Assembly: GCA_007693555.1 (NCBI GenBank)
Contig: REDJ01000097.1
Coordinates: forward strand, 1 to 47,241
Reading direction: 5' to 3'
DNA length: 47,241 bases
Origin: Bacteroidota bacterium
Lineage (GTDB): Bacteria > Bacteroidota > Bacteroidia > Bacteroidales > UBA7960
Shown: one piece after another, positions 35,194 to 43,810 of the stretch
How positions within the stretch are numbered: position 1 is the stretch's first letter
Layout of the letters: every line of letters begins with the position of its first letter
Notes under the pieces: generated by a model
Seen by the model: the letters and a program-made list of their open reading frames with translations, nothing else
The model's database searches: none
What the model was told of the DNA's origin: nothing
Program-made: the position numbers and the translations under genes

Positions 35194-38100
35194 TTAATTT
35201 CCGGCTTGGCTCTTAACGAATTTCCCGCTTCCTAACCTGCCGTTTGCAGTAAAAACCAAAACAATGTATAATCCCTCATGCAAGGCAGAGATATCAATGT
35301 ATGAAGAATAAACCTTTTGAACAAGCCTACCTGAAACATCATAAATCAATACAGATTCAATATCCGCAACCCCGGTAACAGAAATGGAGTTGCCGGCAGG
35401 GTTCGGAAAAATGGTCATGGAAGAAGTATCATCTGGATAAATTTCCAGCACATTAACTGAAAGATCATATCCTGTAACAGAGAAATTGTTAAAAGTAACC
35501 CGGTTGCCATCATCAGTATCCATTTCATCTCCTTCAAATCTTATGCGAAACTTCAAATTGGGGTTATTGTCGGCTGAGGTAATACCTGTAAGATCTACCG
35601 TGTAAAGCTGATAACTTCCACTCAGCGGATGTGTCACCATGGCCAACCCGTCAGCAATCCAACTTTCTCCTTCAGTAACCGAATAATCGATCAACAGGTT
35701 ATCAGCAGCCCCTTCATCTTTTGCGGCAAACTGAAACTGAATATTTTTAAATCCCTCTGTAGGGCTTTCAAAAATCATGGTATTTTCATCACCATCATCG
35801 ATAAAGGGCTGCCGTATCTGCAGGCCTCTCATATTGGATTCCGAATAGGGGATGTTGTTGTTTCCTTCTTCACGGTAATTTATCTGGGTTGGGCTGTTTC
35901 TTCTTTCCATAGAAGCTTTGCGCCAGAGTGGGTGATTTTCATCGAAAGGATATCCTTCCAGAGCAGAGTGGTAATTGATCCTTGCGTCTGATAACCGGCT
36001 GAAGGTAGCATCAACCGTTAGAAGGGGTGTGTCATTTTCAAGAGAAGTATCAAACAACCAATAATGGATCAATTCTTCGCTGGTTTCAACAAAATGGGCA
36101 GTAATTTGCACACCATTGCCCATATTCAATGTTACAGCATTGTCTGACCCTGAAGCGTCACCTGACCAGTGACTGAATTCAAATCCGGCAAATGGAATGG
36201 CTTTTAGCCGGATGGGCAGACCCTGGAAATAGGAGCCTGTCCATGGATAGGGATTGTAAGATACTCCCATTGTGGAGGAAGTAATATGCATTGTATTTAC
36301 TTTTACATAACCATGAGCAGGGTTTGAAACATCCACAATAAGCTGTGCAGGATCATTCAACCCAAACTTATTTTTCATGTGTTTAAACTGATAATCAACT
36401 CTTTGCAGGGCAAAATCGCGCATTACCTGAACATTGTAGTTCCATTCATCAAAATCTACCGGCCTCCGCCAGCGGTCAATATGCTCCTGCATTTCGGGGG
36501 CAAGTGCATCTGCAACAGAATCCAGGGTATTTACCACATGCGTTGCACTAAATGTAGTATTCAGCAGATCGCAATACCGGATGATGAACTGTTGCCTGAA
36601 ATGATTGTTTTGGAGAAGATTGCGCAGCATCATGGTTGACCATGGAGGATTGGGCCAATCAGGTCCGTTAGGTTGGGTGGCAAAAGCAAGTGTATTGTGG
36701 GCAGGCCCATCTTCAAGGCCTGGCACGTAAAAAAACGGAAGATCAAACCCAAAGTCGGTATCGTGAATAAACCATCGCCAGCGACCATCTTTTACCCCCT
36801 CTTCAGGAGCGTAATCTTCGCGATTGTACCGCCAGAAATGGACATTGTTGCCCGGCCAATCGGTATTCTTTATGTAGATATGGGTTAGTTGAAAGTCGAT
36901 AAAACTCTCCACATCCATTTGTGTAACCACATGATTATAATGTGTATCACTTTGCATATTATTGATATCAATGTAATTAAACAATGTATCATAATGGGCT
37001 TTTCCTGCCTCGTTGCCCCACCGGAATATGGCGTTATTGCTCAGGATTGTAAACTCCTCCTCAGGAATACCATATTTCCCGATTATATATCGGTGATCGT
37101 ATTTGTCTCGCACATTATGGATGCCCCAGTATTCGCCATTGATAAATACTATGGCCGGGAAATAATACTGGGTTTCCACGTTTAAGTCTTTGGCGAGGTA
37201 CTGAAAAAATCCATCTCTGAATATGGCATGATCCCAGTCATTACCCGAATTGCGAAGGATAAAACGCTTAAACATATCCGTGTCCTTATTGGGAAAGAGT
37301 TGATAATTGATCCATGAATTTCCGTACTGTCCGCGTGCAACTACGCGTAAAGCCTTTCGTGGACGACTTCTGGTTGTATTTCCGTTGAGCCTTAGACCAA
37401 TATCTTCCTTAAACTGCGTTTCTCCAAATGGGTTCCAGTAAGAGATATGAGCAGGCCTTTCCCACCCATCCATGAAGTAGTTCTGATGATTGCCATGCAC
37501 ATAGATACCAATATCATCATCAAAGAGATTCTCGTTGTTGGTTGCAATAGAGAATATTGGCAGGCTGTACCGGGTTAGTGCAGCATCATCTACCAGGTAG
37601 CTATAGGTAGAGGTTTTTGGAGCCAGCGCATCGGGCCGAAAGGCTTTTGCCCTGACTACATTGATTTTAAATACTTCGCCCAGTGGAGGCTGCCACCCCT
37701 CGAAATATGGTGGACCAGGATTGTGATTATTATTGGTAGGTATCATTGAAATGGTATTACTCTCTCCTTCTCTGCCGGCTATGGTAATGGGTGTGCTAAA
37801 AACAGGGGAATCTTCTGTAGGTTCTGATCCGTCAAAAGTATAATGAATTGTAGTTCCGGGATCGGATGATGTAAGAGTAAGTTGAAATTCTGAAGTATAG
37901 AAACCTTCGGGGTGCGAAAACTGCACAGGATGAAGGAGCGATTCGTAGGAAGGCCCTGCATTCATACTCCAGGGAGTGGGCTGGGTGAGGTAAAAGAATT
38001 CGCCGGTACCATTGGGAAGTCTGCCATAGGAAACATCGGTAGTATGCTGCACAACAGGTACCTGGTCAATGATTTCACCCTCGGGACTGGTAAGTAATAC

Positions 38101-38811
38101 CGGCTCGCCGGCAGAAGATATTCTGAAATTGGTGTGAAGTGGTGCACCGGGATTGTTGCGGTCTTTTCCCGATGCCCATACCAAAAGGTACTCACCCGGA
38201 TTTACCGACACATCGGGGAAAACCCATCTCATCAGATTATCAGGATCATCTGAAAGGCCATATCCCTGCAAATTCACAATCGATGCACCCCTGTTGTAAA
38301 GCTCAATCCAGTCCTCTGAATCCCCATCTTCATCATCCAGAACAGAAGAATTGGAAGCAAGTATTTCGTTGATGACCGGCTCAGGATCAGAGTCATCACC
38401 AATAATACCCCAGATATTGACAAAGGTTGTATCCGAATTTCCTACAACAACAATCCTGTTTGGATGACCACTCCATTCACCCAGGTTCCAGGCAGGTACA
38501 CCATTTTCCACAAGAAAATACTTGTAGGCATAGGTTTCGGGTATTACATTGGAAATGGTAATGGTGTAAAACCCGGCATCACCGTTTTCAAACATTTCCA
38601 GACCCGGCTCGGTTCCGGGCATGGGCCATACCCCAAAGGGACCAATACCAACTTGTGAATCATGGCGGGCTCCCGAGAGAAATACCTGGTGAATTTCAGG
38701 ATTAAACTCCGAAGCATTATTCATATCAACCGTAAACGAAACATTTACCTGTGCTGTTGTAGTAAAAGAAAGGAGAATCCAAAGGATTATAAAGAATGTC
38801 AGTTTTTTCAT
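35194..38811 (-). CDS. Secreted CotH-kinase protein with lamin-tail domain and T9SS sorting domain
   Basis: The start at 38811 (MKKLTFFIILWILLSFTTTAQ) gives a clean signal peptide; an in-frame start at 38856 would put 15 extra residues ahead of it. The 1205-residue protein has a starch-binding/E-set-like domain (about 22-135, VSFTVDMNN...VFLSGARHD), a lamin-tail domain (about 143-255, INEILASNSSVLDDEDGDSE and WIELYNRG), a chitobiase-like Ig domain (about 298-405, IHYTFDGSEPTEDSP), a CotH kinase domain (about 415-790, LRNSGNDWDHAIFRDGF, INGEYWGIHNVRDKYD, WRWFIHDTDFGFDLPF with the metal-site DTD at 684-686), a beta domain and a C-terminal T9SS sorting domain (about 1135-1205, IFPNPAGNSISV). CotH proteins are atypical protein kinases known from spore coats. 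The target here is unknown. The gene is monocistronic and divergent from the ABC exporter gene. Confidence 0.88.
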   Translation of the reverse strand: MKKLTFFIILWILLSFTTTAQVNVSFTVDMNNASEFNPEIHQVFLSGARHDSQVGIGPFGVWPMPGTEPGLEMFENGDAGFYTITISNVIPETYAYKYFLVENGVPAWNLGEWSGHPNRIVVVGNSDTTFVNIWGIIGDDSDPEPVINEILASNSSVLDDEDGDSEDWIELYNRGASIVNLQGYGLSDDPDNLMRWVFPDVSVNPGEYLLVWASGKDRNNPGAPLHTNFRISSAGEPVLLTSPEGEIIDQVPVVQHTTDVSYGRLPNGTGEFFYLTQPTPWSMNAGPSYESLLHPVQFSHPEGFYTSEFQLTLTSSDPGTTIHYTFDGSEPTEDSPVFSTPITIAGREGESNTISMIPTNNNHNPGPPYFEGWQPPLGEVFKINVVRAKAFRPDALAPKTSTYSYLVDDAALTRYSLPIFSIATNNENLFDDDIGIYVHGNHQNYFMDGWERPAHISYWNPFGETQFKEDIGLRLNGNTTRSRPRKALRVVARGQYGNSWINYQLFPNKDTDMFKRFILRNSGNDWDHAIFRDGFFQYLAKDLNVETQYYFPAIVFINGEYWGIHNVRDKYDHRYIIGKYGIPEEEFTILSNNAIFRWGNEAGKAHYDTLFNYIDINNMQSDTHYNHVVTQMDVESFIDFQLTHIYIKNTDWPGNNVHFWRYNREDYAPEEGVKDGRWRWFIHDTDFGFDLPFFYVPGLEDGPAHNTLAFATQPNGPDWPNPPWSTMMLRNLLQNNHFRQQFIIRYCDLLNTTFSATHVVNTLDSVADALAPEMQEHIDRWRRPVDFDEWNYNVQVMRDFALQRVDYQFKHMKNKFGLNDPAQLIVDVSNPAHGYVKVNTMHITSSTMGVSYNPYPWTGSYFQGLPIRLKAIPFAGFEFSHWSGDASGSDNAVTLNMGNGVQITAHFVETSEELIHYWLFDTSLENDTPLLTVDATFSRLSDARINYHSALEGYPFDENHPLWRKASMERRNSPTQINYREEGNNNIPYSESNMRGLQIRQPFIDDGDENTMIFESPTEGFKNIQFQFAAKDEGAADNLLIDYSVTEGESWIADGLAMVTHPLSGSYQLYTVDLTGITSADNNPNLKFRIRFEGDEMDTDDGNRVTFNNFSVTGYDLSVNVLEIYPDDTSSMTIFPNPAGNSISVTGVADIESVLIYDVSGRLVQKVYSSYIDISALHEGLYIVLVFTANGRLGSGKFVKSQAGN

Positions 38812-38999
38812 AAACAAAATAAAAGAACAAATAGTCATAAACCAAATTAGCGACATGACTTATTGACTGTAAATTTACGAATAATTGTTTCTTTAAAAAG
38901 GCATTGATTTTTGAATTTTAAACCGATGTGCCGTCAACATAAGTTACTCTTCAGGTGTTCTAGTAAAAGTTCTGTATTGAAGAACAAATTTTTTTTGAT

Positions 39000-40775
39000 A
39001 TGACTGATGAACCCCTGAAAAAGAAAATAACCATCACAGGTTTACGGAGACTCTTCAGGCTTTACCGCTATTTAAAGCCCTACAAGTGGGAGTATGGCCT
39101 TGGGATGTTATTTCTGTTGGGATCAAGCGCAGCCAGCCTTGCTTTTCCAAAGTTGCTGGGCGAGATAGTCGACTTAGGAAACCAGGGAATGCTGGGTAAA
39201 GAAATAAACCGAATAGCAATGATCCTTGCAATTGTGTTGATCATACAGTCTGTATTTTCCTACTTCAGGATATTTCTTTTTGTTCGTGTGGCCGAAAAAA
39301 CGCTGGCCGATTTGCGTCAAAGCACATACAATCATCTGATTAAATTACCCATGAAGTTTTTTCAGCAAAGAAGGGTGGGTGAACTAAACAGCAGAATATC
39401 TTCAGATATAACCCTGCTGCAGGACGCTCTTACGACAACCCTGGCCGAATTTATCAGGCAATTGCTGGTGATCACTGGCGGAGTAGCGCTAATGCTTATT
39501 ACTTCCTATAAACTCACTCTGTTTATGCTGGCTATTGTTCCTGTAGTAGTGGTACTGGTAGTTTTTTTCGGACGATATATACGGAAGCTAAGTAAACTGG
39601 CCCAGGCGCAGGTGGCCGACTCCAATACCATTGTGGAGGAAACTTTACAGGGAATACAAAGTGTAAAGGCATTTACCAACGAGTTCTTTGAAATGGCCCG
39701 TTATCGTTTAAAAACCCGTGAAATAGCAAAAACAGGAATTAAGAACGGTAAATTACGCGGAGCCTTTTCTTCCTTTATCATTCTGGGTCTTTTTGGTACC
39801 ATGGTGGCTGTAATATGGAGAGGTTCCATGCTGCTAGCCAGTGGTGAACTGGCTACAGGTGAATTGTTTTCATTTGTGATATACACGGTATTTATTGGCG
39901 GTACCATTGGCGGTATGGCTGATGTTTTTGCACGGGTGCAGAAATTCATCGGTGCCACTGAAGACCTGATGGAGATCTTTAATGAGTTGCCGGAGCCCGT
40001 CAGTAAACTTCCGCTGCGCGAGGCTCATCATATTTTAAAAGGTAGCGTCCGTTTTGAACAGGTAAACTTCAGTTATCCCAACAGACCTGACTTTCAGGTT
40101 TTAAAAACCATTGATACCGAAATTAAGCCCGATTCCCTTGTTGCGTTGGTGGGGCCCAGCGGTGCAGGAAAATCAACTTTTGTATCATTATTGCTCAGGT
40201 TGTACGATCCTTCATCCGGACTAATTCTTTTCGATGGGATTGACAATCGTGAAATACCCCTTTCAGTGCTGCGAAGCCAGATGGCTTTAGTGCCACAGGA
40301 TATTTTTCTTTTTGGGGGTACCATCCGAGAAAACATTGCCTACGGGAAACCGGATGCCACAAACCAAATGATAGAAGATGCAGCTCGAAAAGCCAATGCC
40401 TGGGAGTTTATCAATAAGTTTCCCGACAAATTGGACACCCTGGTGGGTGAGCGCGGTACCCAGCTTTCGGGAGGACAACGCCAGCGCATTGCTATAGCCC
40501 GGGCAGTGCTAAATGACCCGAAAATACTCATACTGGATGAAGCCACATCTTCGTTGGATTCAGAGAATGAACGACTGGTGCAGGATGCTCTTGAAAAGCT
40601 TATGGAGGGCCGTACCTCAATCGTAATTGCACACCGTCTTTCTACCATCCGAAAGGCTGACCTTATTCTCGTTATGGATAATGGGCAAATCGTGGAACAG
40701 GGCACACACAAAGAATTGCTCACATCAAAAACAGGCCTGTACAGGAATTTAAGCGAACTTCAGTTTCAAAGTTGA
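39000..40775 (+). CDS. ABC exporter, fused permease and ATPase (MsbA/lipid-exporter-like)
   Basis: The 591-residue protein is a half-transporter with six N-terminal membrane helices (about 30-320) and a C-terminal ATPase. Walker A (GPSGAGKST, about 383-391), the signature LSGGQRQRIAIARA (about 490) and Walker B (ILILDEATSSLD, about 510) followed by the switch His (IVIAHRLST) are intact. It works as a homodimer in the inner membrane, exporting a lipid, drug or peptide; the family is too broad to name the cargo. It is divergent from the CotH gene, with 188 bases between, and its last ten bases overlap the end of the convergent nth gene. Confidence 0.95.
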   Translation: MTDEPLKKKITITGLRRLFRLYRYLKPYKWEYGLGMLFLLGSSAASLAFPKLLGEIVDLGNQGMLGKEINRIAMILAIVLIIQSVFSYFRIFLFVRVAEKTLADLRQSTYNHLIKLPMKFFQQRRVGELNSRISSDITLLQDALTTTLAEFIRQLLVITGGVALMLITSYKLTLFMLAIVPVVVVLVVFFGRYIRKLSKLAQAQVADSNTIVEETLQGIQSVKAFTNEFFEMARYRLKTREIAKTGIKNGKLRGAFSSFIILGLFGTMVAVIWRGSMLLASGELATGELFSFVIYTVFIGGTIGGMADVFARVQKFIGATEDLMEIFNELPEPVSKLPLREAHHILKGSVRFEQVNFSYPNRPDFQVLKTIDTEIKPDSLVALVGPSGAGKSTFVSLLLRLYDPSSGLILFDGIDNREIPLSVLRSQMALVPQDIFLFGGTIRENIAYGKPDATNQMIEDAARKANAWEFINKFPDKLDTLVGERGTQLSGGQRQRIAIARAVLNDPKILILDEATSSLDSENERLVQDALEKLMEGRTSIVIAHRLSTIRKADLILVMDNGQIVEQGTHKELLTSKTGLYRNLSELQFQS

Positions 40776-41425
40776 CTTTGATAATACTTACAAACCTCCT
40801 TCAACGGACATTCCTCACACTTGGGTTTGCGTGCCACACAAACATACCTTCCATGCAGGATGAGCCAGTGGTGGGCAATGGCGAGCAGGTCTTCAGGGAT
40901 GTATTTTACCAGCTGCCGTTCAGTTTCAAGAGGTGTTTTGGCATTGGTGGTTAGACCAATTCGTGCGGCTACCCTGAATACGTGCGTATCCACCGCCAGG
41001 GCAGGTTTATTGAAAACCACCGATGCAATAACATTGGCTGTTTTGCGGCCAACACCGGGTAGCTTCTGCAATTCATTCACATCATCGGGTACTACTCCAT
41101 GGAAATCCTGCGTGAGCATCTGCGCCATCCCCAGCAGATTTTTTGATTTGTTGTTGGGATAGGAGCAACTGCGGATGTATTGAAATATCTCATCTACCTC
41201 CGCATTGGCCAGGCTATCAGCAGTGGGGAAACGTTCAAAAAAAGGCGGCGTAATCATATTTACACGCTTATCGGTACATTGCGCGGATAAGATAACAGCC
41301 ACAAGCAATTCGTAAGGGCTGGCATATTTTAATTCCGTTTCAGCAATGGGCTGATGTTTCAGAAAATAGTCCAGCACAAATTTGAAACGGGCTTTTTTGG
41401 TGATTCGCTTTTTTGGTTCTTGCAT
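40766..41425 (-). CDS. nth: Endonuclease III (DNA glycosylase/AP lyase)
   Basis: The 219-residue base-excision repair enzyme removes oxidised pyrimidines and cuts the abasic site. The helix-hairpin-helix with catalytic Lys128 (LPGVGRKTANVIAS), catalytic Asp146 (AVDTHVFRVA), and the four [4Fe-4S] cysteines Cys196, Cys203, Cys206 and Cys212 (C-x6-C-x2-C-x5-C) are all present. Length is typical. The gene ends in a 10-base tail-to-tail overlap with the ABC exporter gene (40766-40775, TCAAAGTTGA), in which both stop codons are TGA. Upstream of the start lies a repeat-filled gap. Confidence 0.97.
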   Translation of the reverse strand: MQEPKKRITKKARFKFVLDYFLKHQPIAETELKYASPYELLVAVILSAQCTDKRVNMITPPFFERFPTADSLANAEVDEIFQYIRSCSYPNNKSKNLLGMAQMLTQDFHGVVPDDVNELQKLPGVGRKTANVIASVVFNKPALAVDTHVFRVAARIGLTTNAKTPLETERQLVKYIPEDLLAIAHHWLILHGRYVCVARKPKCEECPLKEVCKYYQSQL

Positions 41426-41763
41426 TAAGGATTAATGATTTCAGATTTTTGAGTTTTGATTTTTGATTTCACTGCGGAAACGCCGGGACGCTGAGTTCGC
41501 AGAGTATTTTTTCGAATTTCGAGTTTAGCTTCGCTGAGCTCGGTTTAGCCTCGGTTCGAATTTCGGATTTTTTCAATTTACATTCCCGAATCGCCTTTGG
41601 CTCTCGGGACTTCGGGCTCTCGCCCTCAGCTTCCGTCTCCCGTCTCCGGTCTTCCGTCTTCGGTCTTCGGTCTTCTTACTTCGGACCTCTTTTAACATCC
41701 CCCTGACCCCCTTCAAAGGGGGAGTTGGCCGGCATATGCTTCCGTCTTCCGTCTTCCGTCTTC
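41426..41763. repeat. Repeat-filled intergenic region I (between nth and M29 peptidase genes)
   Basis: The 338-base gap is a chain of short modules that recur in the gaps at 42739-43101 and 43603-43810. In order: a TTTTGATT-rich stretch (about 41443-41469); a CTGCGGAnACGC...GCAGAG module (41471-41504); TTTAGCTTCGCTGAGCTCG (41524-41542); a 42-base module with internal CCCGA/TCGGG dyads (41577-41618), extended by CCCTCAGC; a C/T-rich array of TTCCGTC and TTCGGTC units (41631-41674); a CCCCTGACCCCCTTCAAAGG hairpin (41699-41723); and a second TTCCGTC run (41739-41763). No gene is visible. The layout looks like mosaic non-coding repeats rather than mobile elements with their own genes. Confidence 0.85.
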
Positions 41764-42738
41764 TTATACTTCATACCCCACCATCTTCCCCTTCTTCATA
41801 ATCAGCTCATCGTCGAAATACACATCGGGTTTGGTTACCAGTCCGTCCATGTGGCTGTTTACCGAAATTCTGCCACCCATGGTAATGTTGTTGCCAAAGG
41901 CAATGTGTATGGTGCCAAAAACCTTTTCATCCTCCAGGATCATTCCGGTAAGTTTGGCTTTATAGTTGGTTCCGATACCGAATTCTGCAACAGCCCGTGC
42001 ATCGCGGCCTGATTTATCAAAAAGTTCAACCAGTTTTTCTGCTTCTTTACCTCCCTTCACTTCTTCAGCATAGCCGTTTCTCACCTCAATAACAATGGGT
42101 TCCTCAATGATACCTATGCCTGCCATGGAGCCATCTATAACAACGGTACCATTTGACTGATCTTCCCAGGGAGCAAGATAAACTTCTCCGGAAGGGAGGT
42201 TTCCGCTTTCTCCTTTGTTCTTCAAAACGCCGGTGCTGGGAATGATTTTCCGGTCTTTAACCGGCATGGTAATATCGGTGCCTTTTTCAGTCACCACCCT
42301 GATGTTATTTACCCCTTCCAGTTTTTTAGCAATAAAATGGGTCAGTTCAATGATTTTATCGTAATTGGCACTCAGGCAGCGGGCCATGGCATCCACGGTT
42401 ATTCCGGGCATGGTTCCTACTCTAACGCCCAACTTGACTGCTTCACGGCGTGCATCGGTATGGGTGAGAGATTTGGCTGTGGGGCAAACCACCACATCAA
42501 CCATCTTCATCATTTCGGCTACCGGTTTTGGGGGTTCCTGGCCGTTGATCTCGCGGGATTTTATTTCCACAAAAACGGATTCTTTGCAAATTGCCATTCC
42601 TGCTTCATGCAGGGCCATTCCAATTTCTCTTTTAACTTCATCAGTAATAATAAGCAGGGCCTCATCTTCTTTCAGACCCATGCAGTCGCGTAGTGCAATT
42701 ATTGATGCTTCCTGGAGTTGTTTGTTTGGTTTGGTCAT
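41764..42738 (-). CDS. M29 family aminopeptidase
   Basis: The 324-residue cytosolic metallopeptidase resembles the M29 (aminopeptidase T/AmpS) family, though it is shorter than the usual 370-410 residues. Metal-site residues can be matched: Glu185 in NLPSGEV, Glu252 in VAEFGIGTN, His278 in IHIAFG, and His296 with Asp298 in NSHMDGLV. The N-terminal half (ADxxxxCPTAKSLTHTDARR, GVRVGTMPGI) also follows the family. It removes N-terminal residues from peptides using two metal ions. Both neighbouring gaps are filled with related repeats, so the gene appears to be transcribed alone. The call is firm at family level, not at substrate level. Confidence 0.85.
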   Translation of the reverse strand: MTKPNKQLQEASIIALRDCMGLKEDEALLIITDEVKREIGMALHEAGMAICKESVFVEIKSREINGQEPPKPVAEMMKMVDVVVCPTAKSLTHTDARREAVKLGVRVGTMPGITVDAMARCLSANYDKIIELTHFIAKKLEGVNNIRVVTEKGTDITMPVKDRKIIPSTGVLKNKGESGNLPSGEVYLAPWEDQSNGTVVIDGSMAGIGIIEEPIVIEVRNGYAEEVKGGKEAEKLVELFDKSGRDARAVAEFGIGTNYKAKLTGMILEDEKVFGTIHIAFGNNITMGGRISVNSHMDGLVTKPDVYFDDELIMKKGKMVGYEV

Positions 42739-43101
42739 TTCTTTCAGATTTAGTTCACCGCTGAAACAGGGAGACGCTGAGAATTTTGATTTATGATTTT
42801 TGATTTTTGATTTTGTATTTTTCGTGCTTGGTGCTTCGGATTTTTTTATTTACATTCCCGAATCGCCTTTGGCTCTCGGGACTTCGGGCTATAGCCCTCA
42901 GCCCCCAAACTCCGTTGACTTCGTCGAACCCTTCTGGTTTCAAAGGGGGAATAGGTCGGCAATTGCTTCGGAATTTTGTTGTTTGCAAATCAACTTAGTA
43001 TTGGTTCGAATTTTTTTTTATAAGATACATATCACAGATTACCCATTACACATTACACATTACCCATTACACATCACCCATTACACATCAACCATTACAC
43101 A
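42739..43101. repeat. Repeat-filled intergenic region II (between M29 peptidase and purE)
   Basis: This 363-base gap carries the same kinds of module as region I: an ACCGCTGAAACAGGGAGACG-type module (42756-42781), a TGATTTT-rich run (about 42785-42822), the 42-base dyad module at 42849-42890 identical to 41577-41618, a CCCCC...CAAAGGGGGA stretch (42902-42950) with a following GGTCGGCAATTGCTTCGG that parallels GGCCGGCATATGCTTCCG in region I, and a tandem array of ATTACACATyAnCC units (43038-43110) that runs into the last codons of purE. An open frame on the plus strand across it (42800-43399) is of repeat composition and has no family features. Confidence 0.85.
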
Positions 43102-43110
43102 TCAACCATC
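43038..43110. repeat. Short tandem array (CATTACACATC-like units) reaching into purE
   Basis: About seven degenerate copies of a 9-15 base unit built from CCATTACACAT follow one another. The last copies cover the purE stop codon (43102-43104) and its final Gly-Asp-Gly codons, so the present end of PurE is written in repeat sequence. Unit length and lack of unique spacers rule out a CRISPR array. Confidence 0.8.
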
Positions 43111-43602
43111 ACCATACTTCCCCTTCACATCCTTACTCATCAAATCCACTTTTTCTTTGAGGTCTGATTTGAAATCTATAATTCGCTGGCGGATTTTTTC
43201 ATCCTGTGTACCTAAAATCTGTGCTGCAAGAATACCCGCATTGCGGGCACCATCAAGTGCAACAGTAGCAACAGGCACACCGGCCGGCATTTGCAGTATA
43301 GATAGCACAGAATCCCAGCCGTCGATACTATTGGATGATTTCACGGGCACACCAATTACAGGCAGCGGAGTTAGTGAAGCAATCATACCAGGGAGGTGAG
43401 CTGCACCGCCTGCTCCTGCTATGATAACCTTCACCCCTTTTTCATGGGCATGTTTCGCAAATTCAAACATTTTTTCAGGAGTGCGATGCGCAGAAACAAT
43501 ATCCACTTCGCAATCCACACCCAGATCTTTAAGTATATTAACTGCTTCTTCCATTACCCTAAGGTCAGAAGAACTTCCCATTATAATTGCTACTTTTTTC
43601 AT
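43102..43602 (-). CDS. purE: N5-carboxyaminoimidazole ribonucleotide mutase
   Basis: The 166-residue class I PurE converts N5-CAIR to CAIR in purine synthesis, working after PurK. The signature IIMGSSSDLRVM (7-18), SAHRTPEKM with the catalytic His, GAGGAAHLPGM and GVPVKSSNSIDGWDSVLSILQMP are intact. It is encoded on the same strand as purK, 208 bases downstream, the usual purK-purE order, but the gap is filled with repeats. The last three residues (Gly-Asp-Gly) are coded by a tandem repeat that invades the 3' end. It functions as a cytosolic octamer in the family. Confidence 0.97.
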   Translation of the reverse strand: MKKVAIIMGSSSDLRVMEEAVNILKDLGVDCEVDIVSAHRTPEKMFEFAKHAHEKGVKVIIAGAGGAAHLPGMIASLTPLPVIGVPVKSSNSIDGWDSVLSILQMPAGVPVATVALDGARNAGILAAQILGTQDEKIRQRIIDFKSDLKEKVDLMSKDVKGKYGDG

Positions 43603-43810
43603 GGTGTTGGGTTATTGAGTTATTGAGTTTTAACTGCGGAGACGCGAAGGCGCAGAGAACGCAGTTTTTAGTTTTTTTTCGTGCTTCGATATTCGAATTT
43701 AGCTTCGCTGAGCTCGCCTTCAGCTCGGTTCAATTTTTAATAATTCCATTCTTCGGTCTTCCGTCTTCGGTCTTCCGTCTTCGGTCTTCCGTCTTCGGTC
43801 TTCCGTCTCC
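43603..43810. repeat. Repeat-filled intergenic region III (between purE and purK)
   Basis: The 208-base spacer contains GGGTTATTGAGTTATTGAG (43609-43627), an ACTGCGGAGACGC...GAACGCAG module (43633-43664), the TTTAGCTTCGCTGAGCTCG module (43698-43716, identical to 41524-41542) and a perfect four-copy tandem of TTCGGTCTTCCGTC (43752-43807). The same modules occur in regions I and II. The insert lies inside a probable purK-purE operon. Confidence 0.87.
43752..43807. repeat. Perfect 4 x 14-base tandem repeat
   Basis: TTCGGTCTTCCGTC is repeated four times without a mismatch, ending three bases before the purK stop codon. Each unit is itself a duplication of TTC(G/C)GTC heptamers. Degenerate forms of the same heptamer occur at 41631-41674 and 41739-41763. 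The three G/C-rich copies read as CT-rich on one strand and GA-rich on the other, so slippage is the probable cause of copy number. Confidence 0.92.

Noticed and set aside
43038-43110. CRISPR-like array of short repeats
   Set aside because: Units are 9-15 bases, contiguous and degenerate, with no unique spacers and no cas genes nearby.
42800-43399. 199-residue open frame on the plus strand running over repeats and the purE gene
   Set aside because: Its first part is translated repeat DNA (multiple HYPLHITH-like units) and its second part is antisense to purE; no family features.
41426-43810. Insertion sequence remnants as source of the repeats
   Set aside because: No transposase fragment, terminal inverted repeat pair or target duplication could be seen around the modules.
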